A model generated the notes under the pieces. That model worked only from the letters and a program-made list of their open reading frames with translations. It did no database searches and was not told where the DNA came from. The translations under genes and the position numbers were made by a program. A stretch of 64,000 nucleotides of DNA from Wocania_A spongiicola (GTDB taxonomy: Bacteria > Bacteroidota > Bacteroidia > Flavobacteriales > Flavobacteriaceae): positions 74,512 through 138,511 of the forward strand of contig NZ_JAMFLZ010000009.1 of assembly GCF_023502325.1 (NCBI RefSeq), read 5' to 3'. How positions within the stretch are numbered: position 1 is the stretch's first letter; each line of letters opens with the position of its first letter. Of the stretch, positions 1 to 7,135 are shown piece after piece.

Positions 1-312
1 ACAATATAACTTTAACCTTGCCTTTAGCGGAACGCTATAAGTAAGACCTCTTTCAATACACTCTTCAATAGCGTATCTTGGCGGATCTACAAAGTAATCT
101 AAAAATTCTAAAACAAATTGATTACGTGAATCTGTGATTGGAAAGTTTTCCATAAAGGTGTTGTAAAGACCTTCATCACCTCTTTCTTCTGATTTAGTTT
201 CTAATTGGAAAAAATCCTGAAAGGATTTTATCTGAATATCCAAAAAATCTGGATACTCTGTTCTATTTACAATAGACGAGAAATTTAATCTTTCAGCTTG
301 TGTTGATAACAT
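1..312 (-). CDS. rpoB: RNA polymerase beta subunit, N-terminal part (runs off window)
   Basis: This is the first 104 codons of the beta subunit of DNA-directed RNA polymerase; the rest lies outside the window. The frame is open from an ATG at 310-312 to base 1 and reads MLSTQAERLNFSSIVNRTEYPDFLD, followed by a segment ending SVPLKARLKLYC, which matches the beta-subunit N-terminus of Bacteroidota. Its position directly after rplL is the universal rplKAJL-rpoBC order. No Shine-Dalgarno is visible before the start, as is normal in this phylum. Expression probably depends on readthrough of the hairpin at 443-479. Identity is near certain; only the 3' extent is unknown. Confidence 0.95.
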   Translation of the reverse strand, partial: MLSTQAERLNFSSIVNRTEYPDFLDIQIKSFQDFFQLETKSEERGDEGLYNTFMENFPITDSRNQFVLEFLDYFVDPPRYAIEECIERGLTYSVPLKARLKLYC

Positions 313-442
313 CAATGGACGGAATTATGATTAAAAAAATAGTGATAGTGCTTTTAAACACTGATTAAACAGCTTAAACAGTTTTACTTATTTATGTAGC
401 TGTTTTGTAATTTTATTTGGTATATCATTATATACGCAAAAT

Positions 443-479
443 GGTTTAGGTCTTGAAGACTATGCTTCAGACCTAAACC
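443..479 (-). terminator. Hairpin between rplL and rpoB (attenuator or processing site)
   Basis: Two arms, GGTTTAGGTCT-T-GAAG and CTTCAGACCTAAACC, pair over about 15 bp with one bulged base and a six-base loop. In the direction of the operon only a weak ATTTTG follows, so full termination is unlikely. In other bacteria the rplL-rpoB gap carries a partial terminator and an RNase III site that set the ratio of ribosomal protein to polymerase; the same role is inferred here. Confidence 0.6.
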
Positions 480-502
480 TTTGTGTTTTTGAGTAGGTAA
501 GC

Positions 503-877
503 TTACTTAAGCTCAACCTCAGCTCCAGCCTCTTCTAAAGATGCTTTTAATGCTTCAGCTTCATCTTTAGTTACAGCTTCTTTGATAGCACTTGGTGCAT
601 CATCAACTAAACCTTTAGCTTCTTTTAATCCTAAACCAGTTAATTCTTTAACTAATTTTACAACTGCTAATTTAGAACCACCAGCTGCTTTTAAAATAAC
701 ATCAAATTCAGTTTGAGCTTCTTCTTCTCCACCTCCAGCAGCAGGACCAGCAACAGCAACTGCAGCAGCAGCAGCAGGCTCGATACCATACTCATCTTTT
801 AATATAGTTGCTAACTCATTTACTTCTTTTACTGATAAGTTAACTAATTGTTCTGCGAAATCTTTTAAATCTGCCAT
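503..877 (-). CDS. rplL: 50S ribosomal protein L7/L12
   Basis: This is the stalk protein of the large subunit, which recruits and activates EF-Tu, EF-G and other translational GTPases. The 124 aa match the usual length. Residues 1-35 form the N-terminal dimerisation helix region that binds L10. Residues about 36-55 are the flexible Ala/Gly/Pro/Glu hinge. Residues about 56-124 are the globular C-terminal domain with the conserved KLAVVKLVKELTGLGLKEAKGLVD stretch, quoted here only in part: KLVKELTGLGLKEAK. It sits 62 bases after rplJ, as expected for the co-regulated L10-L12 pair. There is no SD upstream of the ATG. Confidence 0.97.
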   Translation of the reverse strand: MADLKDFAEQLVNLSVKEVNELATILKDEYGIEPAAAAAVAVAGPAAGGGEEEAQTEFDVILKAAGGSKLAVVKLVKELTGLGLKEAKGLVDDAPSAIKEAVTKDEAEALKASLEEAGAEVELK

Positions 878-939
878 TTTTCTATCGTTTTAATAATTTT
901 GTAATAATATGTTTGTAATAAAGTGCGTACTATTTAATA

Positions 940-1461
940 CTATCCTTCTTTTTCAGATAGTGTTTTAATAATTCCAGCTAATTTCCCACCACTTGATTGA
1001 AGCGCTGAAATAACATTTTTAGCAGGCGATTGTAATAATGTAACAATCTCTCCTATCAATTCTTCTTTAGATTTGATATCTACTAACATGTCTAATTGCT
1101 CATCGCCAATATAAACTGCTTCCTCAATAAATGCTCCTTTTAATAAAGGTTTATCTGATTTTTTACGGAAGGTTTTTATTAACTTAGCTGGTACATTACC
1201 AGTTTCAGAATACATCACTGATGTATTTCCTTTTAAAACTGTTGGAAGTTCACCAAATTCTCTATCTGACGCTTCCATTGCTTTTTCAAGTAATGTATTT
1301 TTAACTACTGCTAATTTTACGTTGGCTTTAAAACAAGCACGACGTAAATTTGAAGTTGTAACTGCATTTAATCCTGAAATATCTGTTAAATAGATATTTG
1401 CATTATTAGCTAATTCTGCAGTTAAGTCCTCAATTACTTGTGATTTTTCTTCTCTTGTCAT
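940..1461 (-). CDS. rplJ: 50S ribosomal protein L10
   Basis: This protein anchors the L7/L12 dimers to 23S rRNA at the stalk base. It has 173 aa, the normal length. The N-terminal RNA-binding domain (about residues 1-130) includes the characteristic VKNTLLEKA segment, and the C-terminal helix region (SPAKNVISALQSSGGKLAGIIKTL) binds L12; the core of that motif is PAKNVISAL. It lies between rplA (20 bases upstream) and rplL in the conserved operon. In other bacteria L10 or L10-L12 represses its own mRNA; no leader for that is obvious here. Confidence 0.97.
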   Translation of the reverse strand: MTREEKSQVIEDLTAELANNANIYLTDISGLNAVTTSNLRRACFKANVKLAVVKNTLLEKAMEASDREFGELPTVLKGNTSVMYSETGNVPAKLIKTFRKKSDKPLLKGAFIEEAVYIGDEQLDMLVDIKSKEELIGEIVTLLQSPAKNVISALQSSGGKLAGIIKTLSEKEG

Positions 1462-1481
1462 AATTTAAAGTTTTAACTTAA

Positions 1482-2171
1482 TTAACCAATTTTTGGATCA
1501 ACAGCTATACTTGGGCTCATTGTAGAAGACATAAATATGCTTTTTACATATGTACCTTTTGCAGTTGTTGGTTTTAGTTTCATTAATGTTGTTAATAATT
1601 CATTTGCATTACCTGCAATTTTATCAGCACTAAATGATGCTTTTCCTATAGCAGCGTGTACAATACCTGTTTTATCAACTTTAAAGTCAATTTTACCAGC
1701 TTTTACTTCTGTTACAGCTTTAGCAACATCCATAGTTACTGTACCTGTTTTTGGGTTTGGCATTAAACCACGAGGGCCTAAAACACGTCCTAAAGGACCT
1801 AATTTACCCATAACACTTGGCATAGTAATAATAACATCAACGTCTGTCCAACCACTCTTGATTTTATCAAGATACTCATCTAAACCAACGTAATCTGCTC
1901 CAGCTTCTTTAGCTTCGGCTTCTTTATCTGGTGTTACTAATGCTAATACTTTTATATCCTTACCTGTTCCGTGTGGAAGTGAAACCACTCCTCTTACCAT
2001 CTGATTTGCTTTACGAGGATCTACTCCTAAACGCACTGCTAAATCAATTGATGAGTCGAACTTAGTATTGGTAATTTCCTTTATTAATGCTGATGCTTCA
2101 TCAACAGAATAAATTTTACCTTTTTCAATTTTTGCTAAAGCCTCTTTTTGCTTTTTTGTTAATCTTGCCAT
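1482..2171 (-). CDS. rplA: 50S ribosomal protein L1
   Basis: This large-subunit protein of the L1 stalk assists tRNA release from the E site and, in many bacteria, represses translation of rplK-rplA. The 229 aa have family length. Visible signatures are the N-terminal basic segment, the LPHGTGK motif, the GxLGPLGRVLGPRGLMPNPK-type rRNA-binding loop (here KLGPLGRVLGPRGLMPNPK) and the C-terminal FMSSTMSPSIAVDP. It follows rplK by 20 bases and is co-transcribed with it. A 118-codon frame on the opposite strand inside this gene is a shadow. Confidence 0.97.
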   Translation of the reverse strand: MARLTKKQKEALAKIEKGKIYSVDEASALIKEITNTKFDSSIDLAVRLGVDPRKANQMVRGVVSLPHGTGKDIKVLALVTPDKEAEAKEAGADYVGLDEYLDKIKSGWTDVDVIITMPSVMGKLGPLGRVLGPRGLMPNPKTGTVTMDVAKAVTEVKAGKIDFKVDKTGIVHAAIGKASFSADKIAGNANELLTTLMKLKPTTAKGTYVKSIFMSSTMSPSIAVDPKIG

Positions 2172-2191
2172 TTTCTAATGTCTTTTATAGA

Positions 2192-2629
2192 TTAAGAAGG
2201 AAATTTTCCTGTTACGGTTATTCCCATCGATCTTGCTGTACCAGCAACCATTCTCATAGCAGACTCTGTAGTAAATGCATTTAAATCTACCATTTTGTCT
2301 TCTGCAATAGTTTTAACCTGATCCCAAGATACTTTAGCTACTTTTTTTCGGTTTGGCTCTCCAGAACCTTTCTTCACCTTAGCTGCTTCTAATAATTGTA
2401 CAGCTGCTGGTGGAGTTTTGATTACAAAGTCAAATGATTTGTCTTTGTAAACAGATATAACCACTGGTAATACTTTACCTGGCTTATCTTGGGTTCTGGC
2501 ATTGAATTGCTTACAGAACTCCATGATGTTAACACCTGCAGCTCCTAAAGCGGGTCCAACCGGTGGCGATGGATTCGCAGCACCTCCCCGAACTTGTAAC
2601 TTAACTACTTTACCTAATTCTTTTGCCAT
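2192..2629 (-). CDS. rplK: 50S ribosomal protein L11
   Basis: L11 binds the GTPase-associated centre of 23S rRNA and is needed for RelA/Rel-type stringent response sensing in other bacteria. It has 145 aa. The N-terminal domain carries the diagnostic proline-rich loop NPSPPVGPALGAAGVN, the target region of thiopeptide antibiotics. The C-terminal rRNA-binding domain contains the conserved TARSMGITV segment. It is the first of the four ribosomal genes after nusG, with a 71-base gap that holds no clear promoter. Confidence 0.97.
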   Translation of the reverse strand: MAKELGKVVKLQVRGGAANPSPPVGPALGAAGVNIMEFCKQFNARTQDKPGKVLPVVISVYKDKSFDFVIKTPPAAVQLLEAAKVKKGSGEPNRKKVAKVSWDQVKTIAEDKMVDLNAFTTESAMRMVAGTARSMGITVTGKFPS

Positions 2630-2700
2630 TTTTAATAATTTAATTTTGATGTTATCTTTCTTTTGGAAGCGAAAGATTCATCTATCTTAATGTAACACTA

Positions 2701-3255
2701 TTATACTTTTTCTACTTGCATATAACTTAATTCTAATGGTGTTTTTCTTCCGAAAATTTTAACCATAACTTCAAGTTTACGCTTTTCTTCATTTATTTTT
2801 TCTATCGTACCATCAAATCCATTAAAAGGACCATCAATAACTTTCACAGTTTCTCCTTTAGTAAAAGGTATAGCAACATTGGCATTTTCTTCTACTGCCA
2901 ATTCATCAACTTTACCTAACATTCTGTTTACTTCAGATTGTCTTAATGGCACAGGGTCTCCTCCTTTTGTTTCTCCTAAAAACCCAATTACATTTGTAAC
3001 AGATCTAATAATATGAGGAACTTCTCCTGTTAAGTTGGCTTGAACCATTATATATCCTGGAAAAAAAACTTTTTCCTTATGAATTTTTTTTCCGTTACGA
3101 ATCTGGATAACTCTTTCTGTAGGTACTAGTACTTGGTCAACATAATCTTGTAAACCTAAACGAGCAATTTCATTTTCGATATAGGTTTTAATTTTGTTTT
3201 CCTGACCACTTACAGCCCTAACAACATACCATTTTTTTTCGCTTACTTCAGACAT
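2701..3255 (-). CDS. nusG: Transcription termination/antitermination protein NusG
   Basis: NusG is a processivity factor that bridges the RNA polymerase clamp and links transcription to ribosomes or Rho. Of the 184 aa, residues about 6-110 form the NGN domain (KKWYVVRAVSGQENK at its start, FFPGYIMV in the middle). Residues about 130-184 are a KOW domain (KGETVKVIDGPFNGFDGTI). I chose the ATG at 3253-3255 (MSEVSEKKWYVV) over an ATG at 3285: the longer form adds ten residues with no NusG counterpart and overlaps secE by 20 bases. It follows secE as in most bacteria. Confidence 0.96.
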   Translation of the reverse strand: MSEVSEKKWYVVRAVSGQENKIKTYIENEIARLGLQDYVDQVLVPTERVIQIRNGKKIHKEKVFFPGYIMVQANLTGEVPHIIRSVTNVIGFLGETKGGDPVPLRQSEVNRMLGKVDELAVEENANVAIPFTKGETVKVIDGPFNGFDGTIEKINEEKRKLEVMVKIFGRKTPLELSYMQVEKV

Positions 3256-3265
3256 AAATTTGTTT

Positions 3266-3463
3266 TTAACCGTTAATCCAATCAAAGTAAAATGTTATGG
3301 CTTTGCTGAATACTGTATCTACTCCCCATATTGCAAGAGAGAATATAATTGAAAATACCGCAACTAGAACTGTTAAACTTTGTGCCTCAGCCCATGTAGG
3401 CCATGTTACATTGTTCTTTAGTTCTCCAAATGATTCCTTTATATAATTTACAATTCCAGCCAT
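3266..3463 (-). CDS. secE: Preprotein translocase subunit SecE
   Basis: This is a small essential subunit of the SecYEG channel in the inner membrane. The 65-aa single-span form is typical outside Gammaproteobacteria. It has an amphipathic N-terminal helix (YIKESFGELKNNVTWPTWAEAQ, with the conserved NNVTWP) followed by one transmembrane helix at about residues 29-50. Its position between tRNA-Trp and nusG is the classical one. The start codon is the only ATG in frame that keeps the amphipathic helix. Confidence 0.95.
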   Translation of the reverse strand: MAGIVNYIKESFGELKNNVTWPTWAEAQSLTVLVAVFSIIFSLAIWGVDTVFSKAITFYFDWING

Positions 3464-3483
3464 TTATTTTTATTCTTTATTAG

Positions 3484-3556
3484 CACGGGTTGAGAGACTC
3501 GAACTCCCGACACCTGGTTTTGGAGACCAGTGCTCTACCAACTGAGCTAAACCCGT
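3484..3556 (-). tRNA. tRNA-Trp (anticodon CCA)
   Basis: This 73-nt cloverleaf has acceptor arms ACGGGTT and AACCCGT, a D-arm (AGCTCAGTTGGTAGAGC), an anticodon stem-loop CTGGTCTCCAAAACCAG reading CCA, and a T-arm with GTTCGAGTC. The discriminator is G and the 3' CCA is not encoded. It lies between tuf and secE, as in many bacterial genomes. Confidence 0.96.
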
Positions 3557-3571
3557 AAATATAAGTCAAAA

Positions 3572-3595
3572 GGCATCACGTTAATACGTGATACC
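3572..3595 (-). terminator. Hairpin downstream of tuf
   Basis: A 10-bp stem with a four-base loop is followed, on the minus strand, by TTTTGACTTATA. The arms are GGTATCACGT and ACGTGATGCC, pairing with one G-T. It lies 27 bases after the tuf stop and 15 bases before tRNA-Trp. A partial terminator or an RNA-processing signal separating the abundant tuf mRNA from secE-nusG is the likely role. The short U-run suggests leaky termination. Confidence 0.6.
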
Positions 3596-3622
3596 TTGAC
3601 TCTATATTTATTAAACTTTTAT

Positions 3623-4810
3623 TTAGTCTAAAATTTCAGTTACCTGACCTGCACCAACTGTTCTACCACCTTCACGGATAGCGAAACGTAATCCTACGTT
3701 CATTGCAATTGTGTTAATTAACTCAACAGTAATAGTTAAGTTATCTCCAGGCATTACCATTTCAACTCCATCAGGAAGCGCAATGTTTCCAGTTACATCA
3801 GTTGTACGAACGTAAAACTGAGGACGGTAGTTATTATGGAATGGAGTGTGACGTCCACCTTCTTCTTTTTTAAGGATATAAACCTCAGCTTTGAATTTAG
3901 CGTGAGGAGTTACAGAACCTGGTTTACAGATTACCATTCCTCTAGAGATTTGAGATTTCTCAATACCTCTTAATAAGATACCAGCGTTATCTCCAGCTTC
4001 ACCTCTATCTAATATTTGACGGAACATCTCGATACCAGTAATTGTAGAAGTTAATTTCTCAGCTCCCATACCAATAATCTCTACAGGATCTCCTGTGTTA
4101 GCAATACCAGTTTCAATACGACCAGTAGCAACAGTACCACGACCAGTAATAGAGAATACATCTTCAATTGGCATTAAGAAATCTTTATCAACTTCTCTTA
4201 ATGGCTCTTCAATCCAAGTATCACAAGCTTCCATTAATTCCATTACTGTATCAACCCACTTTTGCTCACCGTTAAGTGCACCTAAAGCAGAACCAGCAAT
4301 TACAGGTCCATTATCTCCATCGTACTCATAGAAAGATAATAAATCTCTGATTTCCATATCTACTAATTCTAGTAACTCTTCATCATCAACCATATCCACT
4401 TTATTCATGAATACAACGATACGAGGAATACCTACTTGACGACCTAATAAGATGTGCTCACGAGTTTGTGGCATAGGACCATCAGTGGCAGCTACTACTA
4501 AAATAGCACCATCCATTTGAGCAGCACCAGTAACCATGTTCTTTACGTAATCGGCGTGACCTGGACAGTCAACGTGAGCGTAATGACGATTTGCTGTTGC
4601 ATATTCTACGTGAGATGTATTAATTGTTATACCTCTTTCTTTTTCTTCAGGAGCGTTATCGATTTGATCGAAATCTTTTGCTTCTGACAAACCTGCATCA
4701 GCTAATACTTTAGTAATAGCAGCAGTTAAAGTTGTTTTACCGTGATCTACGTGTCCAATTGTACCAATATTTAAGTGTGGTTTTGAACGATCGAAAGTTG
4801 CCTTTGCCAT
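3623..4810 (-). CDS. tuf: Elongation factor Tu
   Basis: EF-Tu is the GTPase that delivers aminoacyl-tRNA to the ribosome. It has 395 aa, full length. G-domain motifs are all present: G1 GHVDHGKT at residues 19-26, the switch-I RGITINTSH near 59-67, G3 DCPGH at 81-85 and G4 NKVD at 136-139. Domains II and III follow to the conserved C-terminus (GGRTVGAGQVTEIL). It is embedded in a tRNA cluster: tRNA-Thr(GGU) ends 72 bases upstream, so the tuf mRNA is probably released by tRNA processing. Only one tuf copy is seen in this window. Confidence 0.98.
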   Translation of the reverse strand: MAKATFDRSKPHLNIGTIGHVDHGKTTLTAAITKVLADAGLSEAKDFDQIDNAPEEKERGITINTSHVEYATANRHYAHVDCPGHADYVKNMVTGAAQMDGAILVVAATDGPMPQTREHILLGRQVGIPRIVVFMNKVDMVDDEELLELVDMEIRDLLSFYEYDGDNGPVIAGSALGALNGEQKWVDTVMELMEACDTWIEEPLREVDKDFLMPIEDVFSITGRGTVATGRIETGIANTGDPVEIIGMGAEKLTSTITGIEMFRQILDRGEAGDNAGILLRGIEKSQISRGMVICKPGSVTPHAKFKAEVYILKKEEGGRHTPFHNNYRPQFYVRTTDVTGNIALPDGVEMVMPGDNLTITVELINTIAMNVGLRFAIREGGRTVGAGQVTEILD

Positions 4811-4882
4811 GTTTTTAAATAATTTTAATCTTAGTTATATAATAATATTAGTGTATTCTGTTTTTTTATACTCTATAATTAG

Positions 4883-4954
4883 AGCCAATGACGAGATTTG
4901 AACTCGTGACCTCTTCCTTACCAAGGAAACGCTCTACCCCTGAGCTACACCGGC
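4883..4954 (-). tRNA. tRNA-Thr (anticodon GGT)
   Basis: This 72-nt cloverleaf has acceptor GCCGGTG pairing with CATTGGC (two G-T pairs), anticodon loop TTGGTAA reading GGT, and T-loop GTTCAAATC. The discriminator is T and no CCA is encoded. It is immediately upstream of tuf, the position of thrT in Escherichia coli. Confidence 0.95.
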
Positions 4955-5020
4955 GTAAAGTTTTTATTTCCTATTCTCTCAAATAACCTCTGTTAAAGGT
5001 TACATTAAATGAAAGAAGAG

Positions 5021-5040
5021 ATTCCTGCCTTCGCAGGAAT
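5021..5040. repeat. Short perfect inverted repeat between two tRNA genes
   Basis: ATTCCTGC and GCAGGAAT flank the four bases CTTC, giving an 8-bp stem. It lies in the spacer between tRNA-Gly and tRNA-Thr(GGU). It may be a processing hairpin of the polycistronic tRNA transcript. The same palindrome is familiar from intergenic regions of many Bacteroidota genomes, so a dispersed REP-like unit is also possible; that is recollection, not something tested here. Confidence 0.5.
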
Positions 5041-5045
5041 TTTAG

Positions 5046-5118
5046 AGCGAGAGACCGGGTTCGAACCGGCGACATTCAGCTTGGAAGGCTGACGCTCTAC
5101 CAACTGAGCTACTCTCGC
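5046..5118 (-). tRNA. tRNA-Gly (anticodon TCC)
   Basis: This 73-nt cloverleaf has acceptor GCGAGAG/CTCTCGC, anticodon stem TCAGC/GCTGA with loop CTTCCAA reading TCC, and T-arm CCGGTTCGAACCCGG. The discriminator is T and no CCA is encoded. It is third in the four-tRNA run that precedes tuf. Confidence 0.96.
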
Positions 5119-5181
5119 AATTTTAACAAGCTAAAAACTTGTTTGGATTCAAAATTTCAAATAAAAATCTTAAAAAAGTTG

Positions 5182-5263
<82 letters not shown>

Positions 5264-5297
5264 AATTAACTTATTTTTCAATCTTTTTAAGAACTTG

Positions 5298-5371
5298 AGC
5301 CGATGGAGGGACTCGAACCCACGACCTGCTGATTACAAATCAGCTGCTCTAGCCAGCTGAGCTACATCGGC
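5298..5371 (-). tRNA. tRNA-Thr (anticodon TGT)
   Basis: This 74-nt cloverleaf has acceptor GCCGATG/CATCGGC, anticodon stem-loop CTGATTTGTAATCAG reading TGT, and T-arm GTGGGTTCGAGTCCCTC. The discriminator is T. It is the first gene of the tRNA-tuf transcript and corresponds to thrU at the head of the E. coli thrU-tyrU-glyT-thrT-tufB unit. Confidence 0.96.
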
Positions 5372-5391
5372 TTTTTTACACTTTTTACGCA

Positions 5392-5420
5392 TAAAAAAAG
5401 CCCGCTATTTCTAACGGACT
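5392..5420 (-). terminator. Intrinsic terminator after hpf
   Basis: On the minus strand AGTCCGTTA, a GAAA tetraloop and TAGCGGGCT form a 9-bp stem with two G-T pairs, followed by TTTTTTAT. This is a textbook intrinsic terminator 51 bases after the hpf stop. It stands between hpf and the tRNA cluster. The candidate promoter for that cluster directly abuts its 5' arm. Confidence 0.75.
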
Positions 5421-5421
5421 G

Positions 5422-5450
5422 CAAATGTATAGATTTATTTTTTTATTCAA
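5422..5450 (-). promoter_or_regulatory. Candidate promoter of the tRNA-tuf operon
   Basis: On the minus strand TACATTTG (5422-5429) matches the Bacteroidota -7 consensus TAnnTTTG exactly. A TTTTG ending at 5448 lies 18 bases upstream as a -33 element. A start site a few bases downstream would fall in the 5' arm of the hpf terminator, so the operon's own transcripts could not rebuild that hairpin. No other consensus promoter is seen before the first tRNA. Confidence 0.6.
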
Positions 5451-5471
5451 AACATTTTTTGAAAAATTTTA

Positions 5472-5774
5472 TTATAAATGTGCTCTTAATTTTTCTTTTC
5501 TTTTTTTAAGTTGTCTTTCTAGTGATGATACAGCCATATCAGCACCTTCTTCAAAGCTTTTGCATTGTTTTTTTACTACAAAACTATCACCTGGAACACT
5601 TACTCTGGCTTCGAAAATTTTATTTTCTTTGTCGCTTGTGTTTTCTAACTTTAAATAAACATCAGATTTTATAACTTTATCATAAAACATATCTAACTTA
5701 TCCATTCGCTTTTGAATAAAATCTATTAACTTTTGGTCAGCATTAAAATTGACTGATTGCGTGTTTACTTTCAT
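5472..5774 (-). CDS. hpf: Ribosome hibernation-promoting factor, short form
   Basis: A member of the HPF/RaiA/YfiA family, which binds the 30S decoding groove and inactivates ribosomes in stationary phase. Its 100 aa make it the short form, lacking the C-terminal dimerisation domain of long HPF. The beta-alpha-beta-beta-beta-alpha fold is suggested by VNFNADQKLIDFIQKRMDKL, the basic EARVSVPGDSFVVKKQ and a C-terminal helix rich in Lys and Arg. It lies 37 bases after the XerC/D gene and upstream of the tRNA-tuf operon, so both neighbours concern translation. Whether it acts by the HPF or the RaiA mode cannot be told. Confidence 0.9.
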   Translation of the reverse strand: MKVNTQSVNFNADQKLIDFIQKRMDKLDMFYDKVIKSDVYLKLENTSDKENKIFEARVSVPGDSFVVKKQCKSFEEGADMAVSSLERQLKKRKEKLRAHL

Positions 5775-5811
5775 ACTTTTGTTTTTTGGTTAGACAATAA
5801 AACTTTGCTTT

Positions 5812-6702
5812 CTATTTTTCGCTCCTTGGATGTGCTTTTACATGCACTTTTTTAAGTTCGGCTATACTATTATGTGTATAAACTTGTGTTGCCGCTAAAC
5901 TTGAATGCCCCAAGAGCTCTTTGACAGCATTTAAATCTGCACCTTGGTTAAGTAAATGAGTAGCAAAAGAGTGTCTTAATATATGAGGACTCTTTTTTAC
6001 TTTACTAGATGCTAAACTAAAATACTCATTTATTATTCTGTAAACAAGTGTTTCGTATATTTTAACTCCTTTTTTCGTTAAAAATAAAATATCAACATCT
6101 TTAATACTTTCTAATTTATTTCTAAAACTTAAATAACTACTTATTGTTTGCACAACAGGTTCTAATAACGGAACAATACGTTCTTTATTTCTCTTTCCAA
6201 GTACTTTTAACGTTTTATTATCTAAGTTAACATTTATTAACTTTAGCTCAACTAACTCAATCCTCCTTATCCCAGTTGAGTAAAATAATTCTATTATTAA
6301 TTTGTTTCGAGTGCTCTCAAAATCGTTTCCAAAATGTATGTCGTTCAAAACAGTCATTATTTCGTTTTCTGAAAAAGGAACCTGAACTTTTTTACTCGTT
6401 TTTAATGCTTTGTGTTTAGAAAGAGGGTTGGTTTCAATATCACCAATTTTTAAAAGGAACTTATAATATGTGTTTAATGCTGAGACTTTTCTATTTATAC
6501 TTCTATTAGAAATTTCATTTTCTACCATTGAAACTATCCAACTTCTTATTTGAGAATAGTTAACATTATTAATGGTATTAGCTTCGTATTCGTTTTTTAT
6601 GAACTCTGAAAAAAATTCTAAGTCTTTTTTGTATGCATTTACAGTTAATACTGAATAGTTTTTTTCGAGCGATAAATAATCTGTAAATGATTTGAATAAC
6701 AT
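5812..6702 (-). CDS. xerC: Tyrosine recombinase, XerC/XerD family
   Basis: A site-specific recombinase that resolves chromosome dimers at dif with its partner Xer protein. It has 296 aa, typical length. Residues about 1-85 are the SAM-like core-binding domain and about 105-290 the catalytic domain. The full catalytic set is visible: R146 (TGIRRIEL), K170, H240 and R243 (HILRHSFATHLL), H266 (LGHSSLAATQVYTH) and nucleophile Y275. Conservation and the housekeeping neighbourhood favour a chromosomal Xer protein over a mobile integrase. C versus D cannot be fixed from this window. The rpsU terminator precedes it, so it must have its own promoter. Confidence 0.88.
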   Translation of the reverse strand: MLFKSFTDYLSLEKNYSVLTVNAYKKDLEFFSEFIKNEYEANTINNVNYSQIRSWIVSMVENEISNRSINRKVSALNTYYKFLLKIGDIETNPLSKHKALKTSKKVQVPFSENEIMTVLNDIHFGNDFESTRNKLIIELFYSTGIRRIELVELKLINVNLDNKTLKVLGKRNKERIVPLLEPVVQTISSYLSFRNKLESIKDVDILFLTKKGVKIYETLVYRIINEYFSLASSKVKKSPHILRHSFATHLLNQGADLNAVKELLGHSSLAATQVYTHNSIAELKKVHVKAHPRSEK

Positions 6703-6740
6703 TTTTTAATGTTCAAGATACAAAGTTTTAATTAAGTTAA

Positions 6741-6770
6741 AACAAAAAAATCCCACTTGAGGTGGGATTT
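6741..6770 (-). terminator. Intrinsic terminator after rpsU
   Basis: A 9-bp stem (AAATCCCAC / GTGGGATTT) with a five-base loop is followed on the minus strand by a run of T (bases 6744-6750 are A on the plus strand). It lies 86 bases after the rpsU stop and separates rpsU from the recombinase gene. Confidence 0.8.
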
Positions 6771-6855
6771 AATATTGTTTTAGAGATTTTTGCTTTTAAA
6801 AGATGAAAGCTTAAAATGAAGCTTTGCCGCAATTCATAAAAGAATTCATTATAAA

Positions 6856-7050
6856 CTATACTTCTTCTGCATCTCTTAATCTTTGTATGTATTGAGCTTT
6901 TTGTATTTGTGCTCTACGAACTATTGAAGGTTTTTTAAACTGCTTACGCTCTTGCAACTGATTCTTAATAGTTGTTTTAACAAACTTACGTTTGTAACGC
7001 TTTAACGCTCTATCTATATTTTCTCCTTCTTTTACAGGTATTATTAACAT
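6856..7050 (-). CDS. rpsU: 30S ribosomal protein S21
   Basis: A small basic protein of the 30S platform near the 3' end of 16S rRNA. It has 64 aa, with the conserved ENIDRALKRYKRKF and the KKPSIVRR segment. In Flavobacterium johnsoniae ribosomes bS21, together with bS18 and bS6, holds the anti-Shine-Dalgarno tail so that normal SD pairing is blocked; this is established knowledge. The gene is monocistronic here, with its own candidate promoter, an exceptional SD and a terminator, which fits autogenous control. Confidence 0.95.
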   Translation of the reverse strand: MLIIPVKEGENIDRALKRYKRKFVKTTIKNQLQERKQFKKPSIVRRAQIQKAQYIQRLRDAEEV

Positions 7051-7060
7051 AGTGTCTTAA

Positions 7061-7066
7061 CCTCCT
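7061..7066 (-). promoter_or_regulatory. Strong Shine-Dalgarno of rpsU
   Basis: AGGAGG, within AGAGGAGGTT on the minus strand, ends 10 bases before the rpsU ATG and is fully complementary to the anti-SD. Almost every other gene in the window lacks an SD. This fits the proposal that ribosomes lacking bS21, with a free anti-SD, selectively translate rpsU. Confidence 0.8.
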
Positions 7067-7087
7067 CTCTTTTAAATTTTGTGGGTG

Positions 7088-7095
7088 CAAATATA
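7088..7095 (-). promoter_or_regulatory. Candidate -7 box of the rpsU promoter
   Basis: TATATTTG on the minus strand matches TAnnTTTG exactly, about 38 bases before the rpsU ATG. The predicted leader is roughly 30 nt and includes the strong SD. No convincing -33 TTG is present at the usual spacing. Confidence 0.5.
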
Positions 7096-7135
7096 TAAAT
7101 AATTACGAATTCTAAATTTTAAATTTTAAATTATT

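Noticed and set aside
1537..1893. 118-codon plus-strand frame over rplA
   Set aside because: It is antisense to a clearly conserved ribosomal protein gene and has no start signal or family resemblance.
3256..3285. Longer nusG start
   Set aside because: It overlaps secE by 20 bases and adds ten residues without NusG counterpart.
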